Shown here: positions 1-9,017 of the stretch, piece after piece | Layout of the letters: each line of letters opens with the position of its first letter | Position numbering within the stretch: position 1 is the stretch's first letter | Assembly: GCA_964453435.1 (NCBI GenBank) | Contig: CAYVQZ010000001.1 | Coordinates: 191,431-255,430, forward strand | DNA from: CAYVQZ01 sp964453435 | GTDB taxonomy: Bacteria > Abyssobacteria > SURF-5 | Direction of reading: 5' to 3' | Length of the DNA stretch: 64,000 bases | Program-made: the position numbers and the translations under genes | Notes under the pieces: generated by a model | The model's database searches: none | What the model saw: only the letters and a program-made list of their open reading frames with translations | Told to the model about the DNA's origin: nothing

Positions 1-998
1 TACCGGGCGGCATGACGTCGAACCTTGTGAACCAGCTTCGCGAAGCCGACGCGCTCGACCGACTGGACGAGGTCTACGAGGAATTGCCCAGAACCCGGAA
101 AGAACTCGGATATCCGCCGCTCGTTACGCCAACGAGCCAGATAGTCGGCATACAGGCCGTCCAGAACGTCCTGTTCGGCCGCTACAAAATGATCTCGGAC
201 CAAGTGAAGGATTATCTGTTCGGCATGTATGGGCGAACCCCGGCGCCTATCGACAAGGAGGTCCTTAAAAAAGGCCTGAAAGACTATCCGCGCGGCCAAA
301 CGCCGACGACGAAACGGCCGGCCGACCTGCTGGAGCCCGGCATGGAAAAGGCGCGCGAGGAGACAAAGGGACTCGCCAGGAACGAAACCGATGTTCTCAT
401 TGCCGCCCTTTATCCCGTAACCGGAAAACGGTTCCTCCGATGGAAATACGGGCTCGAACCCGTGCCTGCCGAAGTAAAACCAAAAACGCTCGAGGATGTC
501 GCGAGGGAAAAGGAACTCATACAAAAGGCGCTTCGGGGCGAGCTGATCGAGAAACCGAAAAAAGAGGCTCCGCCCCGAAGCGCACAGGCGCGCACATTCA
601 ATGTGTTCGTGGACGGAGAACACTTCCAGGTGACAGTCGACGAAGCAGGCGGAAAACCTGTCGTGCAGAGCATATCACGTCCAACCGCTGAAACACCAAC
701 ACAGGCAAAGACGGAAACGCCCGTCGCGAGCGCCCCCGAAGCTTCGGGTCCCTCCGGAGGCGCGCCGCTTCCGACCGTCGAGGGCGCTACTTCCGTCACC
801 GCGCCGATGCCGGGGGTAATCATAGAAGTGCTGGTGAAAGAGGGAGACTCGGTGAGCGCCGGCGACTCGGTCGTGGTGCTTGAAGCGATGAAAGTCGAAA
901 ACACCTTGACCGCCCCCGTGAGCGGAAAGATAGTGGCAATCAATTGCAAGAGCAGCGATTCAGTGAAGAAGGGTGACGTGCTGGTTCAAATAGCGTAG
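1..998 (+). CDS. Oxaloacetate decarboxylase alpha / pyruvate carboxylase subunit B, C-terminal part (5' end outside window)
   Basis: The frame is open from the left edge, so the N-terminal TIM-barrel carboxyltransferase domain lies outside the window. What remains is the conserved post-barrel segment (TPTSQIVGIQAVQNVLFGRY near the start), a Pro/Ala-rich linker, and a C-terminal biotinyl domain with the attachment motif EAMKVEN. The biotinylated lysine codon is at 891-893. Proteins of this family move a carboxyl group from biotin to pyruvate, or the reverse in Na+-pumping oxaloacetate decarboxylase. An OadG-like gene at 10473 could encode a partner. No OadB-type beta subunit is in the window, so a soluble pyruvate carboxylase role is equally possible. 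The family call is firm; the exact reaction is not. Confidence 0.9.
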   Translation, partial: PGGMTSNLVNQLREADALDRLDEVYEELPRTRKELGYPPLVTPTSQIVGIQAVQNVLFGRYKMISDQVKDYLFGMYGRTPAPIDKEVLKKGLKDYPRGQTPTTKRPADLLEPGMEKAREETKGLARNETDVLIAALYPVTGKRFLRWKYGLEPVPAEVKPKTLEDVAREKELIQKALRGELIEKPKKEAPPRSAQARTFNVFVDGEHFQVTVDEAGGKPVVQSISRPTAETPTQAKTETPVASAPEASGPSGGAPLPTVEGATSVTAPMPGVIIEVLVKEGDSVSAGDSVVVLEAMKVENTLTAPVSGKIVAINCKSSDSVKKGDVLVQIA

Positions 999-1036
999 TA
1001 GAAGCGTCATTCAAGACCGGAGGTCGAGAAACAAGG

Positions 1037-2167
1037 TTACTCGTAGCTTATGCGATAGATGACGCCGGCGCGGTCGTCCGAGACCAGCAGGGCGCCATCG
1101 GGCATGACGAGAACGTCGACCGGACGGCCCCAGGCTTTTCCTCCCTGCAGCCAGCCCTCGGCAAACACCTCGTATGTGGTTGCTCGATTTCCTTCAAGCC
1201 GAACGAGGGTTATGCGATACCCTATCGGCACGCTCCGGTTCCACGAGCCGTGCTCCGCAATGAAAATCTGGTTTCGGTACTCCTCCGGGAACATCGCGCC
1301 GGTGTAGAACCGCATGCCGAGCGCTGCGACATGCGGACCGAGCTTCATCTCGGGGCCCACGAACTCGTCGCAGTCCCGCTTGTCGCCAAACTCGGGGTCC
1401 GGAATGTAGCCGCCGTGGCAGTATGGGTAGCCGAAGTGGAGCCCTTTCGAGGGCGCGCGGTTCAGTTCGTCGGGCGGCAGGTCGTCGCCGAGCCAGTCGC
1501 GGCCGTTGTCGGTGAACCAGAGTTCTTTTGTGGCGGGGCGCCAGTCGAAACCGACCGTGTTGCGCACGCCGTGCGCGAACACCTCCTGCGCCGAACCGTC
1601 GGGCTTCATCCGCGTTATCGACGCATAGCGCTCGTCCGCGGGCTCGCATATGTTGCACGGAGCGCCGACCGGCACGTAGAGCATGCCGTCCGGCCCGAAC
1701 GCGATGAATTTCCATCCGTGATGCTCATCACTCGGAAAAGCATCGCTGACGATGACGGGACTCGGCGGATTATCCAGGCGGCTCTCGATATTATCAAACC
1801 GGAGCACCCGGCTGACCTCGGCCACATAGAGCGAGCCGTCACGGAATGCCACCCCGTTCGGCATATTCAACCCGCGCGCAATTATATAGACCTTGTCGCC
1901 CTTATTGTCGCCGTCATTGTCCGGAATCGCGTACACGCTTCCTTCCCTTCTCGTGCCCACGAACAGCGTTCCGTTCGGGCTGAGGGTTAAAGACCGGGCA
2001 TTCGGCGCATCGTCCGCAAAAACCTCGATTCGGAATCCCGCAGGAAGCTTCACTGTATCGAGCTGCACCGCCTGCGTGCTCTCCGCAAAGTTGCAGGAGA
2101 ACATGAGGAAAAAGGCCGCGCTGAAAAGCGCGAACATCACCGGTTTTTTTTCGCGGGTATGGTTCAT
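1037..2167 (-). CDS. Secreted glucose/sorbosone dehydrogenase-like six-bladed beta-propeller protein
   Basis: I chose the ATG at 2167 because a strong AGGAGG-type site (about 2171-2178) lies just upstream; a 16-codon upstream extension has none. The 376-residue product starts with a basic, then hydrophobic export signal ending near FLMFSCN, which may be a weak lipobox. The rest matches the PQQ-dependent sugar dehydrogenase / L-sorbosone dehydrogenase family: LSPNGTLFVGTR early, HGWKFIAFGPDGMLYVPVG in the middle, and RNTVGFDWRP followed by ELWFTDNGRD. Such proteins oxidise sugars in the periplasm using PQQ, but many homologues have no proven cofactor. The gene stands alone, convergent with the upstream biotin protein. 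The fold is clear; the substrate is unknown. Confidence 0.85.
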   Translation of the reverse strand: MNHTREKKPVMFALFSAAFFLMFSCNFAESTQAVQLDTVKLPAGFRIEVFADDAPNARSLTLSPNGTLFVGTRREGSVYAIPDNDGDNKGDKVYIIARGLNMPNGVAFRDGSLYVAEVSRVLRFDNIESRLDNPPSPVIVSDAFPSDEHHGWKFIAFGPDGMLYVPVGAPCNICEPADERYASITRMKPDGSAQEVFAHGVRNTVGFDWRPATKELWFTDNGRDWLGDDLPPDELNRAPSKGLHFGYPYCHGGYIPDPEFGDKRDCDEFVGPEMKLGPHVAALGMRFYTGAMFPEEYRNQIFIAEHGSWNRSVPIGYRITLVRLEGNRATTYEVFAEGWLQGGKAWGRPVDVLVMPDGALLVSDDRAGVIYRISYE

Positions 2168-2268
2168 GGAGCCTCCTTTCCTTAATTCTTTCACACTATT
2201 GCAACAAAAGGCCATTGAGGCAAGTGAGGGCTCCGCTGAATAAGTTTGCTCTCCGCCGACTGGTCTCA

Positions 2269-2299
2269 GGGCCGGTCAGCCGACAGGCTTGACCGGCCC
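2269..2299. repeat. Perfect intergenic inverted repeat (10-bp arms)
   Basis: GGGCCGGTCA (2269-2278) pairs exactly with TGACCGGCCC (2290-2299) around an 11-nt loop. No T-run follows on either strand, so it is not a typical intrinsic terminator. It lies about 100 bp upstream of the sorbosone-dehydrogenase-like gene. Confidence 0.5.
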
Positions 2300-2389
2300 G
2301 CAGGCCTTTGATATCATCAAAATGGCGAAATTTTCGTTTTTATGGTCAACTGACGCTGCCGGATAACCCGGGAAACGCGGGCTTATGAG

Positions 2390-2720
2390 TGTGTCTCGCG
2401 GGTGCGCGTTTTGTCGAAACGCCGGCGCAGGGGACCGTGAATCTGTCCAACGATTGCTCATGTTGCCGAGAAGTCAGCGCAGGGGGCTGTGCCCAATTAG
2501 GGAATCGCCCCGTCTTTTGCGTTGAGCGCAGCGAAATCCCGCGGACTCGCGGGACCATTCCCGGCTTGACCGGGGAATCCGGTTATTCTTCGCTGAGCGG
2601 AGCGAAGTCCCGCGCAATCCGCGGGATAGATTGGCGGACTGCCCCCGTAGCGCAGCACATGGAATTATCGGACAGACTCATTGTTCCCGAAGCGAATAAC
2701 ACCGTGAACCGTGGGACATC
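2390..2720. repeat. Copy of the composite dispersed intergenic repeat
   Basis: The 667-nt gap 2168-2834 holds no convincing gene. Most of it is built from short GC-rich palindromic modules that recur elsewhere in the window. The 20-mer CCGCGCAATCCGCGGGATAG at 2610-2629 is identical at 31214-31233 and 46916-46935. Flanking it are GAGCGCAGCGAAATCCCGCG-type and GGGACCGTGAATCTGTCC-type segments, the latter also near 43660. This looks like a worn tandem of a non-coding repeat family. I see no transposase here. Confidence 0.6.
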
Positions 2721-2834
2721 GTCGCAGTGCTCCGCGCTGAGTTTTCCGCATAATGGGCAATCATGGGACGGAGGCCTTAGCTCTGTTCACGAGCCTCGCA
2801 TATTCTCCGCTCTGACCGCCGGGAGGAATGACAA

Positions 2835-4544
2835 ATGAATTCGCTCGTGTTGTGCGTGATTGTCTATGCGGGCTTCATCGTGGCCTACAGGACGTACGGA
2901 AAATTCGTCGGGCAAAAGTTGTTTGCCATCAGCAAAGACGCTCTCACACCGGCCCAGGAAATCAATGACGGGACCGATTACGTCCCAACCAGAAAAGAGA
3001 TTCTTTTCGGACATCACTTCACCTCGATTGCCGGAACCGGCCCGATTGTCGGACCCGCGATCGGCGTGATCTGGGGATGGGTTCCCGCCATTGTGTGGGT
3101 CGTCGTGGGTTCCATTGTCATGGGGGCCGTCCATGATTTCGGAGCCCTCGTGATTTCGACTCGAAATCAGGGAAAATCAATAGGAGAGGTGACAAAGGAC
3201 CTCGTCAGTCCGACGTCGCGCGTGCTGTTTCTGTTTGTGATATTCTTCGCCCTTTTCATTGTGGTTTCGATATTCGCGATGATTATCGCTATTCTTTTCA
3301 TCATGTATCCGACCCTCGTGTTCCCGATATGGATGGAGGCGCCGATAGCCGTAGGTCTGGGTTATCTTGTATATCGGAAGAACGCCAACCCGACGGTCTT
3401 ATCGATTATTGCCGTCCTACTGCTGTACGTCTTCGTGTGGGTCGGGACATACATCCCGTTCAATATGCCGGGCATAATTGCGGGCTCGCCGATGGTCACG
3501 TGGATTGTGCTGCTGATGGTGTATGCTTATATAGCATCCGTTTTGCCCGTGCAGACCCTGCTCCAACCACGCGACTATATAAACTCCCACCAGTTGCTGA
3601 TAGCGATGACCCTGCTTTTTGTTGGACTCGTAGCGGCGCATCCGCACATAAGCGCGCCCGCTTTCGTCCCTTCACCGCGTGGAGCGCCGCCCGTGTGGCC
3701 GTTCCTCTTCATTACGGTTGCGTGCGGAGCAATCTCAGGATTCCACAGCCTTGTCGCATCAGGTACTTCATCGAAACAGATTTCGAGCGAATCACACGCG
3801 CAATTCATCGGGTATGGCGGCATGATGATGGAAGCCGCACTGGCGACAATGGTGATTTTGGCGTGCACCTCGGGTCTTGGCGGGCTCGAGGCGTGGAGTG
3901 CGCGCTATTCCAATTGGGCTGCGGCTTCCGGACTCGGCGCAAAGGTATCTGCTTTTGTCGATGGAGGCGCCAGCTTTCTTATGGCGCTCGGATTGAGCGA
4001 GACGCTGGCGGTCACGATACTCGGGGTCTTCGTCGTGAGCTTCGCGGCAACGACCTTGGATACCGCCACGAGGATTCAGCGTTACGTTGTGAGCGATCTG
4101 GCCGCAACGGTGAATTTCAAACCTTTGACGAAACGTCATCCGGCCACTGCCTTGGCGGTCTTTACCGCGCTGGCGCTCGCTCTCGCCAAGCCGGACGGCA
4201 AGGGCGCCCTTGTTCTGTGGCCGCTTTTTGGCGCAAGCAACCAACTCCTGGCCGGACTCGCCCTCATGGTTATCACCGTATATCTTTACAAGCGGGGAAA
4301 ATCCATAGCGTATACGGGCATTCCAATGGTGTTCATGGTCGTAATGACCGGCTGGGCCATGGCGTTGAACCTCGCGGACTTCTACAAGACCGGGAATTGG
4401 CTGCTATTCGGAATAAATGTCATCATCCTGCTGTTCGTTGCCTGGATGATTGTCGAAGTCATCAATATGCTCAGCAGGAAGGTTTCGACGATGAAACAAC
4501 CGGCGACGGGGCAGACGGAGGAGCTCGTCGAAGGGGATAGGTGA
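2835..4544 (+). CDS. cstA: Carbon starvation protein CstA family transporter
   Basis: The 569-residue polytopic membrane protein begins after a good ribosome site (GGGAGGAATGAC). The conserved CstA N-terminus is plain: a first helix, then DGTDYVPTRKEILFGHHFTS, AGTGPIVGPAIGVIWGW and GAVHDFGALVISTRNQGKSI. Further helices and a SETLAVTILGVFVVSFAATT segment follow. CstA proteins take up peptides or pyruvate during carbon limitation. The protein is shorter than the roughly 700-residue E. coli form, as is common in this branch. It is monocistronic, ending just before the convergent operon at 6299. The upstream gap carries only repeat DNA and no promoter I would trust. Confidence 0.95.
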   Translation: MNSLVLCVIVYAGFIVAYRTYGKFVGQKLFAISKDALTPAQEINDGTDYVPTRKEILFGHHFTSIAGTGPIVGPAIGVIWGWVPAIVWVVVGSIVMGAVHDFGALVISTRNQGKSIGEVTKDLVSPTSRVLFLFVIFFALFIVVSIFAMIIAILFIMYPTLVFPIWMEAPIAVGLGYLVYRKNANPTVLSIIAVLLLYVFVWVGTYIPFNMPGIIAGSPMVTWIVLLMVYAYIASVLPVQTLLQPRDYINSHQLLIAMTLLFVGLVAAHPHISAPAFVPSPRGAPPVWPFLFITVACGAISGFHSLVASGTSSKQISSESHAQFIGYGGMMMEAALATMVILACTSGLGGLEAWSARYSNWAAASGLGAKVSAFVDGGASFLMALGLSETLAVTILGVFVVSFAATTLDTATRIQRYVVSDLAATVNFKPLTKRHPATALAVFTALALALAKPDGKGALVLWPLFGASNQLLAGLALMVITVYLYKRGKSIAYTGIPMVFMVVMTGWAMALNLADFYKTGNWLLFGINVIILLFVAWMIVEVINMLSRKVSTMKQPATGQTEELVEGDR

Positions 4545-4589
4545 GTTGGCCGTTCGTGTCGTAGTAGGCTCAACAGGAGAAAGATTCTT

Positions 4590-6299
4590 TCACCGGAGGG
4601 ATATCCCGATCAGGCGAACGGGACCTTGATCAGATGCGACTCTCGCTCCCGATGCGATTGGCCGGGTTTCCACAACGGCGACGTTTCGCGCCAGCCTCAC
4701 ATCTGAGGCAAACCCGTCTATTCCTGTCTCCCAGATTCTCTCTCCGGTGATAGCGTCGTAGGCGCCAAGATTCGAAATCGTTTTCGTCATTTCAGAAGGG
4801 TCGGCAGAGACATCGTAGAACTGCTCGCGTTCCACATAGCGCAAAGCATAAAGAAATCCTTCCCCGTATTCGAAATCTCCGCGAATTTTCGGAATCGTCC
4901 ATCGCGTCTCGCCGCTCTCAACGTCAACGCCCTGCAACACCATGTCATAATTCGATAACACATGTTTGAGAGCCTTATCGAGGAGGTTCTCGGACTCGTC
5001 AAGTTTCTCCGAAAGCGTGAAGCCGGCGGATGCCCTGTCGAGCCGGACCAGCCCCGACACATACGCTAACGGAGGACACACGACGGCCTTTCCTGCTTCC
5101 TCTCCTATTTCCGTCATCCATTCTCTGTGGCCCGACGCAAGGTCAATGCAGCTCAGGTATCCGTCCTTGGTCGAGATATAGAGATACCCGCCACAGGATT
5201 CGGCCGTACAGACCGGCTGTTCCAGCAGGGCATACTCCCACTGCGCCCTGCCATCAGTCGAGAGGAAGCGCATATTTTCCTGGTTCCAAAGGACGATTCC
5301 CGCTCCGGTGGAAACAACGGTGGAGTACGCATCTCCGGAGAAATCTTTGGTCCATTCGCATTCACCGGTGAAGCCGTCCAGCATCCGGACACGTGTGCCT
5401 TGCTGCATCGTGGCGTCCCGGGGTGAAGGCTGACCATGAGCTATTGCTTTGCTTCGCCGGCCGATGAGGAAAACACGACCCCTCTCAGCCAGCATCAGAT
5501 CGGCGCTCGTGTCTTCAAACTCGCGCTCCCACAACAGTGCGCCCGAATTTATATTGACGGCGCTCACTATCGCTCCTCCAGCGGCAACCGCTCCCGAAGG
5601 AAAAGCCGGTCCGACACGTGTGGCTGCTATGAACACGCGGTCCGTTGCCGATGCTGGCTCCGCGATGACACGGGCATTTGGAACGGTAAATTTCCACAAA
5701 GGAGCGGGAATTTCAGAGGAGCACATCCATACCGTGTCGCCGTAATATGCGAGGCAGTGATTTCCGTCGACAACCACAAACTCGGAGCGGCTCGCCTCAT
5801 CGGGCAATTTTACATTCCACCTCGGCTTTCCCGTTTCAGTGTCGACGGCTTTCATCTCGTTATCTGCCGACAAAAGGTAAATTAATCCGAAATCGGGGAG
5901 TACCTCATACTCTGCATGGCGGGGATTTATCTCGGAGAGTTCCCAGATTTTCTGGCCGCTGGTGTCCAACATTTTCATGCGGACAAAGAGGACCGCGCCC
6001 GTAACGAACACCGCGAGGGCAACCCACATGGCCACCGAAACCGCTCTATCAAGTTTCTTTTCCTTCTGCGCCCTCTCCTTTCCGCCGCGCGAACTCGTAT
6101 CTCTCGCCATTTTAAGCAAATTCTTGCTCCAGCATTCACCGCCACAGACGTGGATACCTTCATGAAACTGGATGCATTGAATGCAGACCGGACTTTCACA
6201 GATTATGCATCGAGCGACAGCCGCCCTGTTCGGGTGATTTTTGCATGGAAGCTTGCGCCTGAACTGAGGGGATTCGCCCGGCAAATGCGACTCAGTCAA
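4590..6299 (-). CDS. Membrane-anchored PQQ-like beta-propeller with N-terminal B-box-like zinc finger
   Basis: The 569-residue product has three parts. Residues 19-52 hold a Cys/His cluster (C19, H22, C31, C34, C39, C42, H46, H50, C52) spaced like a B-box zinc finger. One membrane helix spans about 88-107. The remaining 450 residues are a WD/PQQ-type propeller with repeats such as GLIYLLSADNEMKAVDTETG, GGYLYISTKDGYLSCIDLAS and ITGERIWETG. By topology the zinc finger is cytoplasmic and the propeller periplasmic. It is the last gene of a leftward operon behind an FHA protein and a kinase-fold/Clp/AAA+ fusion, which suggests a sensor or effector role in one signalling unit. The function is inferred. 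Confidence 0.75.
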   Translation of the reverse strand: MTESHLPGESPQFRRKLPCKNHPNRAAVARCIICESPVCIQCIQFHEGIHVCGGECWSKNLLKMARDTSSRGGKERAQKEKKLDRAVSVAMWVALAVFVTGAVLFVRMKMLDTSGQKIWELSEINPRHAEYEVLPDFGLIYLLSADNEMKAVDTETGKPRWNVKLPDEASRSEFVVVDGNHCLAYYGDTVWMCSSEIPAPLWKFTVPNARVIAEPASATDRVFIAATRVGPAFPSGAVAAGGAIVSAVNINSGALLWEREFEDTSADLMLAERGRVFLIGRRSKAIAHGQPSPRDATMQQGTRVRMLDGFTGECEWTKDFSGDAYSTVVSTGAGIVLWNQENMRFLSTDGRAQWEYALLEQPVCTAESCGGYLYISTKDGYLSCIDLASGHREWMTEIGEEAGKAVVCPPLAYVSGLVRLDRASAGFTLSEKLDESENLLDKALKHVLSNYDMVLQGVDVESGETRWTIPKIRGDFEYGEGFLYALRYVEREQFYDVSADPSEMTKTISNLGAYDAITGERIWETGIDGFASDVRLARNVAVVETRPIASGARVASDQGPVRLIGISLR

Positions 6300-6330
6300 A
6301 GCATGTCCTCCGTGTCACTGCGAGGAAAGT

Positions 6331-6669
6331 TCACACCGATTCGAATCTCATGACAAGCATCGTGGCTCCAACGCGAAACAGCTTCTTCGGTTCGAGTGGC
6401 AGGCTGTCGCGCACACGCTGCTTCCCTATATATGTGCCGTTCGTGCTCTGCAGGTCCTCCAAAAGGAATTGGTCCTGCGTCTTGCTGATTTTGGCGTGAT
6501 TTCGGGAAATGAGATGGTCGTAGGGCAGGTGCACCACATTCTCTGTGGCCCTGCCCATTGTTATCGGCAACTCATTGCAGGCGATAACCTTTCCGTCGTC
6601 GGGCCCGTTCATAATCTCTATGAGAATTCGACCCGTTGCTCCGTCTTCAGGGGCTTGTTGCGGCTCCAT
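6331..6669 (-). CDS. Single FHA-domain protein
   Basis: This 112-residue protein is essentially one forkhead-associated domain. The phosphothreonine-binding signature is complete: the GRA loop (about residue 39), SRNHAKI in the middle and LQSTNGTYIG after it. FHA domains bind phosphothreonine peptides, usually those made by Ser/Thr kinases. It sits 22 nt downstream of the kinase-fold fusion and 31 nt upstream of the membrane propeller gene, so the three are probably co-transcribed. It is a natural reader for a phospho-signal. Because the linked kinase domain looks catalytically dead, the phosphate may come from another kinase, or this FHA may bind without phosphate. Confidence 0.9.
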   Translation of the reverse strand: MEPQQAPEDGATGRILIEIMNGPDDGKVIACNELPITMGRATENVVHLPYDHLISRNHAKISKTQDQFLLEDLQSTNGTYIGKQRVRDSLPLEPKKLFRVGATMLVMRFESV

Positions 6670-6691
6670 ACCTTCATCACCGTTCCGAATC

Positions 6692-8848
6692 TCATTGAAT
6701 TGTCAGAATTTCTTCCACAAATCGCTCCACGTGACCTGCGCCGACGACTAACTCTCCTCGCCCGCGCTCGGAATCAGAAAAATTCAATCTGACAGACGCA
6801 CAGACGCAGTCGAGCAATTCGAATGATTTGCCCGGATTCGACCTTCGCTGGATTCTGTGGGATTGCTCGAAAACAGCATACAGCGCCTCGTCGTATATTT
6901 TCACACCGTGTTCGCCTTCGAAGAAATCCCTGGCCTCCGCAAGCATCTCGAGGATTTCCTCGTTTGTTGGGTCGGGCAGGTGTAATACCTCAAAGCCTTC
7001 CATGAGCGCGCCGTGCTCGCTCTCACACGATCCAAAGCCCTCGGGTGTCGCGGTTGCGGCGACGAGCAGTCTTCCGCTCACGATATACTCATCGATAATC
7101 TCGGCGACCAGTTCTCCGAATTCGTGTGCGCCGGAGTCGAGAAACACCGGCAGGTCCTCGATGGCCAGAATGGATTGCGAACCGCCGACCCCGTTAAAGA
7201 TGTCCAACAAATCCGAAGTAAATTCATCTTCCATACGGCATCGGGCAATCAGCGCCGGAGTGCGCAGCCTGAGCATGCCGCCGTACTCGCGTCCTGCGTC
7301 CATGGCGCCCTCGCGAAGCACGCACTCCAACTGTTGCAGGAATGCTGTTTTGCCGACGCCCGGTTCGCCCACAACAATGAGGCTTCTGGCATCGTCGAAA
7401 AGCGACGCTTGAGCTTTCTCAAGCTCGGAACGGCGACCGATGAACGGTGTATAGCATGGCGCATCGGTCGTGCACGCGATTTTGCTTGTGAACTGAGTGG
7501 TCAGTGTATCGAAGTCTTCTACGAAGATGGCCGGCCGCCGACGTTTCAGCTCGCGATGCAGCCTGTGGGCGGCAGCCTTCGTGTCAACATTCAAATTTCT
7601 TAATACGCGTACGGGAATGTTTCGGCCCTCCTCCAGAATGGCGAGGAGAACATGCTGCGGCAGCATCCGGTCATAACCGTATTTTCGCTGCATTTTCCGG
7701 GCGAGCGCCATTACGCGCCTGTAACGCGGCGTCTTTCTTATCCCCTCCCAGTACCATGGTCCCTCTCCCTTCGGAAGAGCCGAGATAATTTCCGAGCGGA
7801 GTTCGCCCGCCTCGAGCTTGTCGCCGAGAGAACTCACGACGAGACTTTCCTCCTCGTCCAAAAGACCGAACATCAGGTGTTCCACTCCCAAATAATACTG
7901 GTTGAGCCGCCGCGACTCCTTCTTCCCCATACCCCGGACGCGAGCCACCCGGGAATGCCTCGCTTCGTCTTTGTCGACAGCGGCTTTCGGAAGTCCTTCC
8001 GCACTGAGAAGTTGGTCCACAAACTTCTCAAGTTTCTCGAAACTCCGAAAACGGTTAGCGCGTTCATGCGCCATGCATTTCAGAATGGTCTCCTCGAGCC
8101 ATTTCGGACACGAACGATTCCGCAATATCGGAGAGACCGGTTCCCGGCGAACGAAATCCTTCAAGGGGTCACCGGCCTTTGCCGACACGATGGGAACCGC
8201 CCCGGTGGCCGCCTCATACATAATCGCTCCGAAGGAATAAATGTCGGTCAGTTCATCCGCCGGCGCGCGGTCATCCACCTGTTCGGGCGCCAAATACGCC
8301 ATGTCGCCGAATCCGGCTCCGTCACCGGCAAAAAGGGAAGACCTCCTGAGCGCTTCGGTAAGTCCCACGTCGGTTATCTTGGCGTTCGACCGCTGAAGCA
8401 AAATGTTGTGAGGGCAAAGCCCTCCGTGAACTACTCCCACATTTCCGTCGGGCAGCCTGGCGCCGTGAAGAAATCTCATTCCGGCTATGACCTGTTTCAT
8501 GAAGGGAATTGTCTGATGAAGCGGAAGGGCCTTGCCCGGCGTGGAACTGAGAACATCAGACAGGCTGGGACCGTCGATGTAATCTATAAAAAAATGGACA
8601 ATACCATCGAATTCTTTGACCATGTATGCGCCTGCAATCTCATCGCACTCGCCAAGGTTTATCCATACCTTCGCTTTCTCGACCAGGGAACTACCCTCTA
8701 CGAGCGGCAAGACGGCGTCATTCGGCCTCTTGACGACGAAAACGTTCTCTGAAATGCGGTCTCTGACCACGTAAAGCTGCCAGATTTTGCTCCTGATTCT
8801 TTCGAGGACCACATATTGGCCGTCGATCCACTGGCCGACTTCGAACAT
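6692..8848 (-). CDS. Pseudokinase / Clp-N / AAA+ ATPase fusion protein
   Basis: I chose the ATG at 8848 (GGGAAGGGG upstream) over an in-frame ATG at 9037, because the promoter at 8892-8920 lies between them. The product is 718 residues. Residues 10-280 have a Ser/Thr kinase fold with VAIK-like Lys40, DVG in place of DFG at 160-162 and an APE motif near 187. The HRD loop reads HGG (141-143), so the catalytic Asp is missing, and the glycine loop is absent. Residues about 305-435 resemble the ClpA/ClpC N-terminal repeat domain. Residues about 465-718 are one AAA+ module with Walker A GEPGVGKT (494-501) and Walker B ILAIEDLP. The second ATPase ring and ClpP-docking region of ClpC are absent. It leads the operon with the FHA and propeller genes. 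Confidence 0.85.
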   Translation of the reverse strand: MFEVGQWIDGQYVVLERIRSKIWQLYVVRDRISENVFVVKRPNDAVLPLVEGSSLVEKAKVWINLGECDEIAGAYMVKEFDGIVHFFIDYIDGPSLSDVLSSTPGKALPLHQTIPFMKQVIAGMRFLHGARLPDGNVGVVHGGLCPHNILLQRSNAKITDVGLTEALRRSSLFAGDGAGFGDMAYLAPEQVDDRAPADELTDIYSFGAIMYEAATGAVPIVSAKAGDPLKDFVRREPVSPILRNRSCPKWLEETILKCMAHERANRFRSFEKLEKFVDQLLSAEGLPKAAVDKDEARHSRVARVRGMGKKESRRLNQYYLGVEHLMFGLLDEEESLVVSSLGDKLEAGELRSEIISALPKGEGPWYWEGIRKTPRYRRVMALARKMQRKYGYDRMLPQHVLLAILEEGRNIPVRVLRNLNVDTKAAAHRLHRELKRRRPAIFVEDFDTLTTQFTSKIACTTDAPCYTPFIGRRSELEKAQASLFDDARSLIVVGEPGVGKTAFLQQLECVLREGAMDAGREYGGMLRLRTPALIARCRMEDEFTSDLLDIFNGVGGSQSILAIEDLPVFLDSGAHEFGELVAEIIDEYIVSGRLLVAATATPEGFGSCESEHGALMEGFEVLHLPDPTNEEILEMLAEARDFFEGEHGVKIYDEALYAVFEQSHRIQRRSNPGKSFELLDCVCASVRLNFSDSERGRGELVVGAGHVERFVEEILTIQ

Positions 8849-8891
8849 GTTCAACCCCTTCCCAAAAGGGTGAATTCCGGATGACAATAAG

Positions 8892-8920
8892 ATTATATTC
8901 GTTAAAAAGTGATAAGTCAA
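8892..8920 (-). promoter_or_regulatory. Sigma-70-type promoter of the pseudokinase operon
   Basis: On the minus strand, TTGACT (8915-8920) and TATAAT (8892-8897) are separated by exactly 17 nt. Transcription would start near 8885, about 37 nt before the chosen start codon at 8848. Confidence 0.75.
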
Positions 8921-8940
8921 TGAGACGGAACTATTTTTAT

Positions 8941-8956
8941 TGGCACGAGTTATGCT
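8941..8956 (+). promoter_or_regulatory. Sigma-54-like -24/-12 element
   Basis: TGGCACGAGTTATGCT matches the sigma-54 consensus TGGCACG-N4-TTGCW with the GG and GC at the right spacing. It points toward the PHP gene at 9018, with a start expected near 8968. No enhancer-binding protein gene is nearby, so this rests on the motif alone. Confidence 0.4.
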
Positions 8957-8973
8957 CCCAAAATCGGAGAATA

Positions 8974-9003
8974 TTGACAAAAGGCTTCCCCCAAAATAGA
9001 ATG
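8974..9003 (+). promoter_or_regulatory. Candidate sigma-70 promoter of the PHP gene
   Basis: TTGACA (8974-8979) is followed after 18 nt by TAGAAT (8998-9003), close to consensus. A start near 9010 would leave only a few bases before the ATG at 9018, so the transcript would be nearly leaderless. It overlaps the region served by the sigma-54-like element. Confidence 0.45.
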
Positions 9004-9017
9004 GCGCCAGGGAATAT

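Noticed and set aside
7652..8752. Plus-strand ORF of 366 codons inside the kinase/Clp fusion gene.
   Set aside because: Antisense to a protein with clear Clp-N and AAA+ motifs; no family character of its own.
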